Shown here: positions 45,683-53,520 of the stretch, in pieces
Layout: each line of letters opens with the position of its first letter
How positions within the stretch are numbered: the stretch's first letter is position 1
From: Gracilimonas tropica DSM 19535
GTDB lineage: Bacteria > Bacteroidota > Rhodothermia > Balneolales > Balneolaceae
Length of the DNA: 64,000 nt
Reading direction: 5' to 3'
Assembly (NCBI RefSeq): GCF_000375425.1
Contig: NZ_AQXG01000002.1
Coordinates: 62,001-126,000, forward strand
Made by a program: the position numbers and the translations under genes
The notes under the pieces: model-generated
What the model was told of the DNA's origin: nothing
Database searches by the model: none
What the model saw: only the letters and a program-made list of their open reading frames with translations

Positions 45683-46270
45683 TCACTTTTTCTCCGCTAT
45701 TCGTTTTCTAATTCGGCTCAACGATTCCGGCTTAACTCCTAAATAACTTGCCAGATGATATTGGGGAACGCGATGTAGAAGTTCCGGCCTGTTTTCAAGC
45801 AGATCAAGGTACCGATCTTCAGGGCTTTTGGTGATATATGCTGCAAGCAGCTGTTGCTGTTTACCAAGATCCTCTTCCACCGAGGCCCGGCAAAGGCTTT
45901 CAAACCCTTTTACTCTTCCGTACAGCTCTCTTTCTTTATCATAATTCAAAACAGCTAAGGTGCAATCTTCTACACATTCCAGGTAATGATTGGCGGGTGT
46001 TTTATTCACATAACTGCTAAGGGAGGCAATAGACTCTCCTTCTGTATAAAAGGCAGTGGTTTTCTCTTCTCCATCAATGATATAATAATGACGAACACAC
46101 CCTTTCAAATTGAAGTAACTGTCCTTAGCCACTTGTCCTTCCCGAAGTAAAACGGTGCCTCTTTCAAAGTTTTTGATCGGTATGCATTCATCGATGGCTT
46201 GTTTTTCTTCCTCATCCATCGGAAGATTTTCAGCCATCATTGCTGACATTTTAAAGTTGCTCATCATCAA
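45683..46270 (-). CDS. Crp/Fnr-family transcriptional regulator
   Basis: A 195-residue regulator of the same Bacteroidota Crp type as the one at 33957: sensor barrel NFERGTVLLREGQVAKDSYFNLKGCVRHYYIIDGEE and C-terminal helix-turn-helix HRVPQYHLASYLGVKPESLSRIRKRIAEKK. No Fe-S Cys cluster. It is divergent from the outer-membrane protein gene at 46432, with a Crp/Fnr-type box in between. Confidence 0.9.
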   Translation of the reverse strand: MMMSNFKMSAMMAENLPMDEEEKQAIDECIPIKNFERGTVLLREGQVAKDSYFNLKGCVRHYYIIDGEEKTTAFYTEGESIASLSSYVNKTPANHYLECVEDCTLAVLNYDKERELYGRVKGFESLCRASVEEDLGKQQQLLAAYITKSPEDRYLDLLENRPELLHRVPQYHLASYLGVKPESLSRIRKRIAEKK

Positions 46271-46340
46271 GTTTTCTGAATTAAACCGAATTACCGTATT
46301 CCTTTTTTAAATAGCAATACAAAAAAAGGGGAATCACTTC

Positions 46341-46383
46341 TTAACCTAAGTCAATGAGATCCCAGTAAGGTGCTCGTAATTTG
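46341..46383 (+). promoter_or_regulatory. Crp/Fnr-type box and -7 element, promoter of the OMP gene
   Basis: TTAACCTAAGTCAA (46341-46354) followed by 22 bases and TAATTTG (46377-46383), the same layout as at 34546 and 38831. ATG at 46432. Confidence 0.6.
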
Positions 46384-46431
46384 CTCACAGTGATTTAAGG
46401 TAACTAATCAAATAACTAACAATCTAAAACT

Positions 46432-46995
46432 ATGAAACAAACAATATTCGTAATCACCTTAATGCTTGTAACCCTACAAGCCTATGCTCAACAAAACCAA
46501 ACTCAATCCGACCGAAAAGGATTTGTTGTCGGCGCAATGGTTGGAGTTGGGCACCTTTCTTTAAGTGGTAACACTGCCAATACATCAGACGGCTTTGGTA
46601 TCAGTTTACCTAATCTGAAAGCCGGTTATATGATAAATCCTGATTTGGCCATTATGCTAAGTACCCAAGGTCTTTCTTATGAAGAATCTGGTCAGGATAG
46701 AAGTATCAGTGGCCTTGTTCCATCCCTTCAATATTGGATCAAACCAAACCTTTGGATCAACGGTGGTATTGGCTTAGCTATGGATGTACCGGCCTTCTAC
46801 ACGGATAACACCGGTGACCAGTGCAGAATAGATTTTGGTGCCGCTATACTCCTCAGCTCCGGATATGAGGTATATCGAAAGGGTTCATTCTCAATCGATC
46901 TTCAAGGGATTATTCAGGCAGGACAAATTGAGTCAGATAATGGCAATAGAGAAGCCTTTGCTGTAATGACCGGAGTAGGATTCAATTTCAACTAA
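46432..46995 (+). CDS. Outer-membrane beta-barrel protein (OmpX/OMP_b-brl-like)
   Basis: 187 residues. The signal peptide ends near AYAQQ. The mature part has alternating strands (GFVVGAMVGVGHLSLSGN, GISLPNLKAGYMINPDLAIMLSTQGLSY, WIKPNLWINGGIGLAMD) and ends in FAVMTGVGFNFN, as an eight-stranded barrel would. The function is unknown. A strong terminator follows directly. Confidence 0.85.
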   Translation: MKQTIFVITLMLVTLQAYAQQNQTQSDRKGFVVGAMVGVGHLSLSGNTANTSDGFGISLPNLKAGYMINPDLAIMLSTQGLSYEESGQDRSISGLVPSLQYWIKPNLWINGGIGLAMDVPAFYTDNTGDQCRIDFGAAILLSSGYEVYRKGSFSIDLQGIIQAGQIESDNGNREAFAVMTGVGFNFN

Positions 46996-46996
46996 T

Positions 46997-47042
46997 AAGC
47001 TGAGGGCAAAGATGAAATTCTTATTAGCCCTCAGCTTTTTCT
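46997..47042 (+). terminator. Rho-independent terminator after the OMP gene
   Basis: AAGCTGAGGGC (46997-47007) pairs with GCCCTCAGCTT (47027-47037), followed by TTTC. Confidence 0.88.
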
Positions 47043-47210
47043 CATAATCATCATACTACAATTTCTATCGCTGAAATTTAGTATTAAACCGAAACATATT
47101 TTGATATGAACCGAATTGAGTTAAGCAGATAAATGCGGTTTTACATTCTCGGATGACACCCAAATCAATGTGATAAAAGTTAGCTCATAACCAAACAGCA
47201 AAATTCCTTT

Positions 47211-48104
47211 ATGAACACCCTCGACATTCAACATATATCCAAAATTTATCCTAATGGAACCAAAGCGCTAAACGATGTTTCACTGACAATAAATAATGGC
47301 ATGTTTGGACTTTTAGGGGCTAATGGAGCCGGTAAGTCATCGCTCATGCGAACGATCGCCACCCTGCAATCTCCTTCATCGGGAACCATACTTTTCAATG
47401 GAGAAGACATCCATAAAAACCCTGATATCGTTCGCAAGGTGCTGGGCTACCTTCCTCAGGAATTTGGCGTTTATCCTAAGTCATCGGCCGTTGAATTACT
47501 GCACCATATAGGTGTAATGAAGGGGTTACTGAACAAAGAAAAGCGCAGTCAGCAAATTGAAAACCTGTTGCATCAAACCAATTTATGGGAGCACCGAAAA
47601 AAATATGTACATACCTACTCCGGGGGTATGCGTCAGCGTTTTGGTATTGCCCAGGCACTGCTTGGTGATCCCCAGATCATCATAGTAGATGAGCCTACCG
47701 CGGGATTAGACCCCGAAGAACGTCACCGTTTCCTGAACCTGCTCAGCAAGATCGGGGAGAATATTATTGTGATCCTGTCGACCCACATTGTCGCTGATAT
47801 TTACAATCTGTGCTCTAATATGGGGGTATTGGATTGCGGACAATTAGTGGTTCACGGAAGTCCGGCCAAATTGGTGGAAACATTGGAAGGAAAGATCTGG
47901 CGAAAAACTATCTCAGCTGGTGATCTATCGCACTACCGCAAAGAACATAAAGTAATCTCAACCCGACTCATAGCAGGGAAAACCCAAATTCATGTAAAAG
48001 CGGAAAGTTCCCCCGGCAATGATTTTGAGGCCGTCACTCCTACCCTTGAAGATTATTATTTCTCCATGGTTTCGAACTCAGAACTTCAAACTGTGGGGGT
48101 ATGA
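47211..48104 (+). CDS. ABC transporter ATP-binding protein
   Basis: 297 residues, one ABC domain: Walker A GANGAGKSS, Q-loop YLPQEFGVYP, signature YSGGMRQRFGIAQAL, Walker B IIIVDEPTAGLDPEERHRFLNLL. The C-terminal about 80 residues are a regulatory extension. Its stop overlaps the start of the permease/aminopeptidase fusion gene, with which it must form one transporter. Confidence 0.94.
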   Translation: MNTLDIQHISKIYPNGTKALNDVSLTINNGMFGLLGANGAGKSSLMRTIATLQSPSSGTILFNGEDIHKNPDIVRKVLGYLPQEFGVYPKSSAVELLHHIGVMKGLLNKEKRSQQIENLLHQTNLWEHRKKYVHTYSGGMRQRFGIAQALLGDPQIIIVDEPTAGLDPEERHRFLNLLSKIGENIIVILSTHIVADIYNLCSNMGVLDCGQLVVHGSPAKLVETLEGKIWRKTISAGDLSHYRKEHKVISTRLIAGKTQIHVKAESSPGNDFEAVTPTLEDYYFSMVSNSELQTVGV

Positions 48105-51100
48105 TGCTTGCATCCTTACTCAAATTCGAGATCATATATCAACGTAAACTTTGGGCGCTTCCCGTTGCTATGACTCTGTTCTTTCTCACCGGATTTCAAA
48201 TCGGCGGACAAGGATTTGCACCGGATATGATCAACTTCAATGCTCCGTATCAGATCAGTTACTACACCTCTGTTTTTACGCTAGGATCAGTATTTGCGAT
48301 CATGTTTTTTGTTATCAATGGGATCTTACGCGATTCCACGTATCGCATGCAAGAAATTATGTTTTCTACCGGCATTCAAAAACATCATTTCTTCTTCAGT
48401 CGGTTTGGTGGAGTGTTTTTCTTCAGTCTCTTATCAGTAAGTATGTTACTGCCGGGTATGATGGCCGGCACTATGATCGTGGACATGGACCCTGAGCGGC
48501 TGGCTCCCTTTTCAACTTTCCCCTATTTCTGGAATTGGCTGGTGTTTGTATTGCCTAATGTTTTAATCTGTACCGGATTTATATTTTCGATAGGACTTCT
48601 CACTAAGAACAGAATGTCGATCTATACATCCGCTGTACTGATATATGTCCTTTACTTTATCTCCTCCTTTTACTTCAATTCCCCGGTACTTGCTGATTCA
48701 ACCCCTACACACACTGACAATATGATGCTTGCCGCGCTTGCAGATCCGTTTGGCATATCAGCCTTCATGGAGCAAAGTCAATACCTGACCCCACTGCAAA
48801 AAAATAAAGTATTGGTATCTCTGAGCGGAAACTTTCTGCTAAACCGATTGCTTTGGATCTCAATCACCGCAGCTATTTTAGGCGGAGCTTATCGGTTATT
48901 CTCTTTCAGGACTCTAAACAGAAAAAATCAAAAGCCTGACTCAACCAATGAACCTTTGAATGATGCTAATCCCGTTGAAACGGCCTATTTACCACTTAGT
49001 CCATCGTCAAATAGCGGAAACAAGGCTTTTTGGCAAAGTTTTTTATCTCAAAGTAAAATAGGAATTAACCAATTATTTAAGAGTCTCCCATTTCAGGTAA
49101 TGATCGTATTAATGGCCGTGATCATGGGCTCTGAGTTTTATTCAACACTAGTAGAAGGTGGAAGCTATTCCGAAAGTTTGTATCCGGTGACTGCAATTCT
49201 TGCAGAACTCAACACCACTGCTATTTTTATATTTGGTGTATTATTGATCATCTTCTTTAGTGGCGAATGGGGCTGGAAAGAACGGACCGAGAACATGTAT
49301 TTGATCCTCGATGCCACTCCTGCTTCTAACGCTTCCTTCTTTTGGTCAAAAGTCTCTGTATTGATATGTATCCCACTTCTTTTGATAACCCTGGAGATCC
49401 TGATCGCTATTACTTTTCAGTTCATAATGGATCATCCGGAGATAGACGTTAGCAGATATCTTTCACTATTTTATTATCAGGGTACACCGCTTTTATTTTA
49501 CCTGCTGGTTGCTTTGTTTATACAGGGGCTGTCACCGGATAAATACATCGGCATGGGACTCACAGGATTGGTAGTTGCCGTATTTGGAACTTCGTTAGCC
49601 GGGAATCTCGGCATAGAACATCCGCTTTTGAGAATTGGAGCGATGCCACCTGTAGTCTTTTCTGACATGGCCGGTGTAAGTAACAATGCTTCCAGTTTTA
49701 ATCTGTTATCTACACATTGGCTCCTTTTAGGATTAATCCTTTCACTGATCGGTCAGCATGTTTGGCAAAGAGGTATCACTGATGGTTTCTTCATTCAGAT
49801 TAAGCGAGTATTCAAAGAGTGGTCATCCTACCATTTAACTGCGGTGATCGTATTGGGTTTGGCCTTTTTCACTACCTCAGGTATGATCTTTTACAAGACC
49901 AACATCGAATCCGAGTATATCTCTTCTGAGGAAATGCTAAATCGCTGGGCAGATTATGAAAAACAGTACAAGCATTATGCTCAGGAAGAATGGTTATATC
50001 CAGTAGCTATCACTACGGATCTGGCACTTTACCCAGAACAAAGAAGTTACGCCGTCGATGCTATATACACCCTCGAAAATAAGAGTGATACGTCCGTACA
50101 TCGATCTCTCATCATTGAGAAGAAAAAAATCAGTAATATTCAACTCGAACGTGCAACGTTAGTTAATATTGATTCCACACTTGGGATCTACGAATTCCAA
50201 TTCGATACGCCTGTATTACCCGGGCAATCCGTTGATCTGACTTTTTCCGCTACTAATGATGGCAAAGGCTTGTTCTCAGGTAATGATATCGTCAAGAATG
50301 GAAGTTATATCCATCTGCGCGATTTCAGCCCTTATTTCGGATACTCTGAAAGCCTTGAAATTCAAGACAACGACGAACGTAGAAAACGAGGTCTACCGAA
50401 GCGTACAATAGATAAACCATCCGAAGCCGATTTTGAATTGATGGAATCCGGTTTTGGTCGCGTCGATTTTGAAACAACACTTTCTGTTCCTGACGGTCAA
50501 ACAGGCATCTCTGTAGGCAATCTTCAAGAAATGTGGACCGAGAAGGACAGGAACTACTACCGTTACAAAACACCCTACCCTGTGGCGCCCATCATCACCT
50601 ATCACTCTGCAGATTATGAAACGGTTCAGGAAAGTTATAAGGGTATCAGTCTTGAACAATACTACCATTCTGGACATGGCTTTAACAATACAACCGTCAT
50701 GAACAGCATGAAACAAACACTGGATTATATGCAGAATGAGTTCGGCCCTTATCCACTCGATCATCTGCGCATTACAGAACTTCCATCTTTCTGGGGATTC
50801 GGAGGTTTCGCGGCTGCAGGAACTATCAGTATGGTAGAAGATAATCTCTATTTAGTGGATGAGCGCGATCCGAAAGCTTTTAACCTGGTTGCCAAACGAA
50901 CAATTCACGAAGTGGCACACCAATGGTGGGGACATCAGCTTGGCACGCAAAGTATCAGCGGTGGCCAGATCTTTGTAGAAGGATTTGCTAAATACACAGA
51001 AGGAGTCGTTATGGAAAAATATTATGGAATGCCTTCACTATTCCAGCTGGGCAAGTCTGCCAATCACACCTATTTTACCGGCCGGTCTTATGCCTCCACC

Positions 51101-51682
51101 CCGGAACAGCCGTTGTATTTGGAACAGGGTGAGCATTACATGTTATATGGTAAAAGCTATATGGTGATGATGGCACTTAAAGATCTCATTGGTGAGAACG
51201 CCATAAATGATATCCTGAAAACACTAGTAAAAAAGCATAAACATGAGGTCGATGCTACTGTCACCACCCTTGAATTTTTAACCGAATTATATGCAGGCAC
51301 CTCAGAAGAACACCATGCCCTCATTGACGATTGGTTTAAAGAGATTATCACTTATGACCTTTCAGTTGAAGATATAGGTTATGTTAAACTTCAGGAAGGT
51401 GGATATGAAATAACAATTAGAGTAAAAGCCTTAAAATTTGAATCAGTGGATGGTATGGATCATCCGACTGAAATGGATGAGCCAGTTACAATTGGAGTAT
51501 TTACTGCCCATCCATCAGAGGCTACCAGGAAACAAGTATTATCACTTGATTCACAGACAATAATAAGCGGAGAACAGGAAATTACCGTAAAGGTTGATAG
51601 CCTCCCTAAATATATAAGTATTGATCCCTATGGCACACGACCCGATCTGGTACGGTCAGATAATCATTTTCATATCGAGTAA
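48101..51682 (+). CDS. ABC-2 permease fused to M1-family aminopeptidase
   Basis: The 1193-residue protein has two sets of about six hydrophobic helices (residues 15-270 and 320-600), the permease part, then an extracytoplasmic M1 (gluzincin) peptidase domain. The zinc motif is HEVAHQWWGH (from about residue 936) with the third ligand Glu in VEGFAKY. The exopeptidase GxMEN-type motif reads FGGFAAAGTIS. This architecture is widespread in Bacteroidota and is usually paired with an ABC ATPase gene, as here (four-base overlap). It may export peptides or process them during export. Confidence 0.93.
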   Translation: MMLASLLKFEIIYQRKLWALPVAMTLFFLTGFQIGGQGFAPDMINFNAPYQISYYTSVFTLGSVFAIMFFVINGILRDSTYRMQEIMFSTGIQKHHFFFSRFGGVFFFSLLSVSMLLPGMMAGTMIVDMDPERLAPFSTFPYFWNWLVFVLPNVLICTGFIFSIGLLTKNRMSIYTSAVLIYVLYFISSFYFNSPVLADSTPTHTDNMMLAALADPFGISAFMEQSQYLTPLQKNKVLVSLSGNFLLNRLLWISITAAILGGAYRLFSFRTLNRKNQKPDSTNEPLNDANPVETAYLPLSPSSNSGNKAFWQSFLSQSKIGINQLFKSLPFQVMIVLMAVIMGSEFYSTLVEGGSYSESLYPVTAILAELNTTAIFIFGVLLIIFFSGEWGWKERTENMYLILDATPASNASFFWSKVSVLICIPLLLITLEILIAITFQFIMDHPEIDVSRYLSLFYYQGTPLLFYLLVALFIQGLSPDKYIGMGLTGLVVAVFGTSLAGNLGIEHPLLRIGAMPPVVFSDMAGVSNNASSFNLLSTHWLLLGLILSLIGQHVWQRGITDGFFIQIKRVFKEWSSYHLTAVIVLGLAFFTTSGMIFYKTNIESEYISSEEMLNRWADYEKQYKHYAQEEWLYPVAITTDLALYPEQRSYAVDAIYTLENKSDTSVHRSLIIEKKKISNIQLERATLVNIDSTLGIYEFQFDTPVLPGQSVDLTFSATNDGKGLFSGNDIVKNGSYIHLRDFSPYFGYSESLEIQDNDERRKRGLPKRTIDKPSEADFELMESGFGRVDFETTLSVPDGQTGISVGNLQEMWTEKDRNYYRYKTPYPVAPIITYHSADYETVQESYKGISLEQYYHSGHGFNNTTVMNSMKQTLDYMQNEFGPYPLDHLRITELPSFWGFGGFAAAGTISMVEDNLYLVDERDPKAFNLVAKRTIHEVAHQWWGHQLGTQSISGGQIFVEGFAKYTEGVVMEKYYGMPSLFQLGKSANHTYFTGRSYASTPEQPLYLEQGEHYMLYGKSYMVMMALKDLIGENAINDILKTLVKKHKHEVDATVTTLEFLTELYAGTSEEHHALIDDWFKEIITYDLSVEDIGYVKLQEGGYEITIRVKALKFESVDGMDHPTEMDEPVTIGVFTAHPSEATRKQVLSLDSQTIISGEQEITVKVDSLPKYISIDPYGTRPDLVRSDNHFHIE

Positions 51683-51708
51683 CAATTATGAAATAATCAC
51701 TGAAAAGT

Positions 51709-51745
51709 AAAAAAGCCTGATTCACTTTCGCGAATCAGGCTTTTT
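51709..51745 (+). terminator. Rho-independent terminator after the ABC-M1 gene
   Basis: AAAAAGCCTGATTC, short loop, GAATCAGGCTTTTT: a strong hairpin with A- and T-tracts, so it could work in both directions. A very similar hairpin follows tRNA-Asn at 56290. Confidence 0.88.
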
Positions 51746-51767
51746 GCTTGTGAATAAGAGGCTATCA

Positions 51768-51812
51768 GGAATGCTGCTTTATTCCGGTTTACTCATATAA
51801 CTCCGTAGAATT
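51768..51812. repeat. 45-bp direct repeat, left copy
   Basis: Begins GGAATGCTGCTTTATTCCGG and matches 53391-53435 at 42 of 45 positions. GGAAT/ATTCC inside can form a small stem. The two copies bracket the nucleotidyltransferase pair. Confidence 0.85.
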
Positions 51813-51819
51813 CCTCCGG

Positions 51820-52351
51820 CTACGATTCCTCAATGATTCGAGTAAGCCAGTTAAGTGCTCTTTCTTTTAAAGATTTGTCACTTTGTACCATCTTTATCCG
51901 ATCCTTAAGAGTTTGGGCATTGACCAATTGCTCCAAGAGTAGCGTTCGAACAAAACTTATATCCTTTTCCCGGTAAGCGATTAGTTTGGAGGCAGCCAGA
52001 TCATGAGCTTCAACACACCAGCCAATATTATTTTCATCCATATAATCCTGAACTTTGTTGGTACGCTCTTCCCAACCTTCGGGCAATGAAGCTGTTTCAA
52101 TCGAAACTCCATGGACATAGAACCCGTGCGTATGATGAAAAGGAGAATTCTCTCCTAAAGCTCCATCAATCTTGTCAACGGCCTCAGGTTTATTCTTTGG
52201 AGAGGCATCAACCTCTATGGAACGAGTCAGTTTTTCATCTGCTTGTGGCAAACTGTCCTAATATAGCCTGTGATCCAAAGATATATAACTCGTTATCTCC
52301 GGACACTTCGCAAGCAGATCGTATCGCATGTTCCAATTGTTCTCTGTTCAT
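51820..52351 (-). pseudogene. DUF6036-type nucleotidyltransferase gene, frameshifted
   Basis: Two frames together make a full family member. Frame 1 starts with the ATG at 52351, overlapping the upstream stop, and reads MNREQLEHAIRSACEVSGDN to IFGSQAILGQ, then stops at 52235-52237. Frame 2 continues from about 52258 as LPQADEKLTRSIEVDASPKN to 51820, with RSIEVD supplying the acidic residues and ENSPFHHTHGFYVHGVS the family core. One extra T in the TTT at the joint explains the shift. It could be a real inactivation, a sequencing error or, less likely, programmed frameshifting. It forms an operon with the winged-helix nucleotidyltransferase gene, a toxin-antitoxin-like arrangement. Confidence 0.75.
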
Positions 52352-53304
52352 TATTCTTTAGCCATAGATTTAAAATCTTTTCTTTCGGCTTCGGTTAGCA
52401 CCGGCCAGAAAGGTAAGGATTGTCGCATTCGGGTGGAACGCTCCGAATCTGATTGCATAAATTTCTTCAACCGTTGGAAGGACATGTTTTCAAGCAGTCT
52501 ATGCCATTCCTGTAATTCCTTTCTAACGCCGGATTGTTCCGACTGAATCTTCTCCTTGAGATTCGTTTTTGTTCTTTCGATTACTTCAGGATGTTTTTTT
52601 AAAAAATCCATCCATAAACCCGCATCATTCAGTGAACGAGCATCTAATTCTTGGTGAGATATCGAACTTTTTTTGCTTTCACTTTGCTCGGAATACAATT
52701 GCGAAGGATCAAATCCCCAGATCATGATTTTGTCAGGCTCTTTGATCAAATCTACCTCTGCCGAAGTAACCCCTCTCACCTCAATGGTCACATCAAAGTC
52801 ATTCTCAACATGATCATTAATTAATCGTTCTTTATACTTTTCCGTGAGCTCATCTATCTTTTTTGCATGCCCATATATTGCAATCTGAAGCGGATCTCCA
52901 TAATCATCGGTTCCTTTAGCAACTTTACCATAGATCCACACTGACTTTGGTTTCACCTCCAGTTCATCTACGCACTGTTTAAGTTTCTTAAAAAGATTCT
53001 GAGAATTTCGTTTTTCGGTTTGAAAAAGCTCGGTTAGTACTGGTGTTAAAGGATGCTCTTCACGAATAAAGACCTTTGACGTTCTCCCGCTTCCCTCACG
53101 TTGCACAACACCCGTCTCAAGTAATCTTGAAATAATTTTATGAACCCCTGGAACGGACAGGCCCGTCCTCTCGGAAATTTCCGTTGTACTCAAACCTCTC
53201 CCGCTATCAATTAAGGTTCGAAGCAACTGGATGTTGCCTGGATATCCCAAAATTTGATCCAAGGGATTTCTTAAGTAACTATCTGGCGTACTTGTTGGTC
53301 TCAT
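52351..53304 (-). CDS. Winged-helix protein with nucleotidyltransferase-like domain
   Basis: 317 residues. The N-terminal 90 residues form a winged helix (LLRTLIDSGRGLSTTEISERTGLSVPGVHKIISRLLETGVVQRE). The middle has a nucleotidyltransferase-like region (SVWIYGKVAKGTDDYGDPLQIAIYG), where the usual GS motif is changed to GK, then a Lys/Glu-rich helical C-terminus. It looks like the regulatory or antitoxin member of a two-gene module with the DUF6036-type gene downstream. A 12-bp-arm inverted repeat begins right at its start codon and is a likely autoregulatory operator. Confidence 0.75.
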   Translation of the reverse strand: MRPTSTPDSYLRNPLDQILGYPGNIQLLRTLIDSGRGLSTTEISERTGLSVPGVHKIISRLLETGVVQREGSGRTSKVFIREEHPLTPVLTELFQTEKRNSQNLFKKLKQCVDELEVKPKSVWIYGKVAKGTDDYGDPLQIAIYGHAKKIDELTEKYKERLINDHVENDFDVTIEVRGVTSAEVDLIKEPDKIMIWGFDPSQLYSEQSESKKSSISHQELDARSLNDAGLWMDFLKKHPEVIERTKTNLKEKIQSEQSGVRKELQEWHRLLENMSFQRLKKFMQSDSERSTRMRQSLPFWPVLTEAERKDFKSMAKE

Positions 53305-53335
53305 AACTACTGTTTTTATAAATAAACAGTAGTTA
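53304..53335. promoter_or_regulatory. Operator candidate upstream of the winged-helix gene
   Basis: TAACTACTGTTT and AAACAGTAGTTA are perfect 12-bp arms eight bases apart, abutting the start codon. A third half-like copy (AAACGATAGTTAA) is at 53344-53356. Confidence 0.65.
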
Positions 53336-53390
53336 ATATATATAAACGATAGTTAATTTTCACGATTTTTTTAAAAAAATTGAGCTGTAA

Positions 53391-53435
53391 GGAATGCTGA
53401 TTTATTCCGGTTTACTCATATAAGTCCGTGGAATT
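53391..53435. repeat. 45-bp direct repeat, right copy
   Basis: Begins GGAATGCTGATTTATTCCGG; 42 of 45 bases match the copy at 51768-51812, in the same orientation. Confidence 0.85.
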
Positions 53436-53520
53436 TTTTAACGATACTCTTTAATAAATGCAGCGGCATTGGTTTGGACAATTTTGGTTTTGAGGTTAAG
53501 ATTCCCAGACATTTGTTTAT

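Noticed and set aside
51709..51745. CRISPR-like or att-site reading of the repeated GCCTGATTC hairpin
   Set aside because: Only two copies, far apart, both at typical terminator positions; kept as a terminator with a low-interest note.
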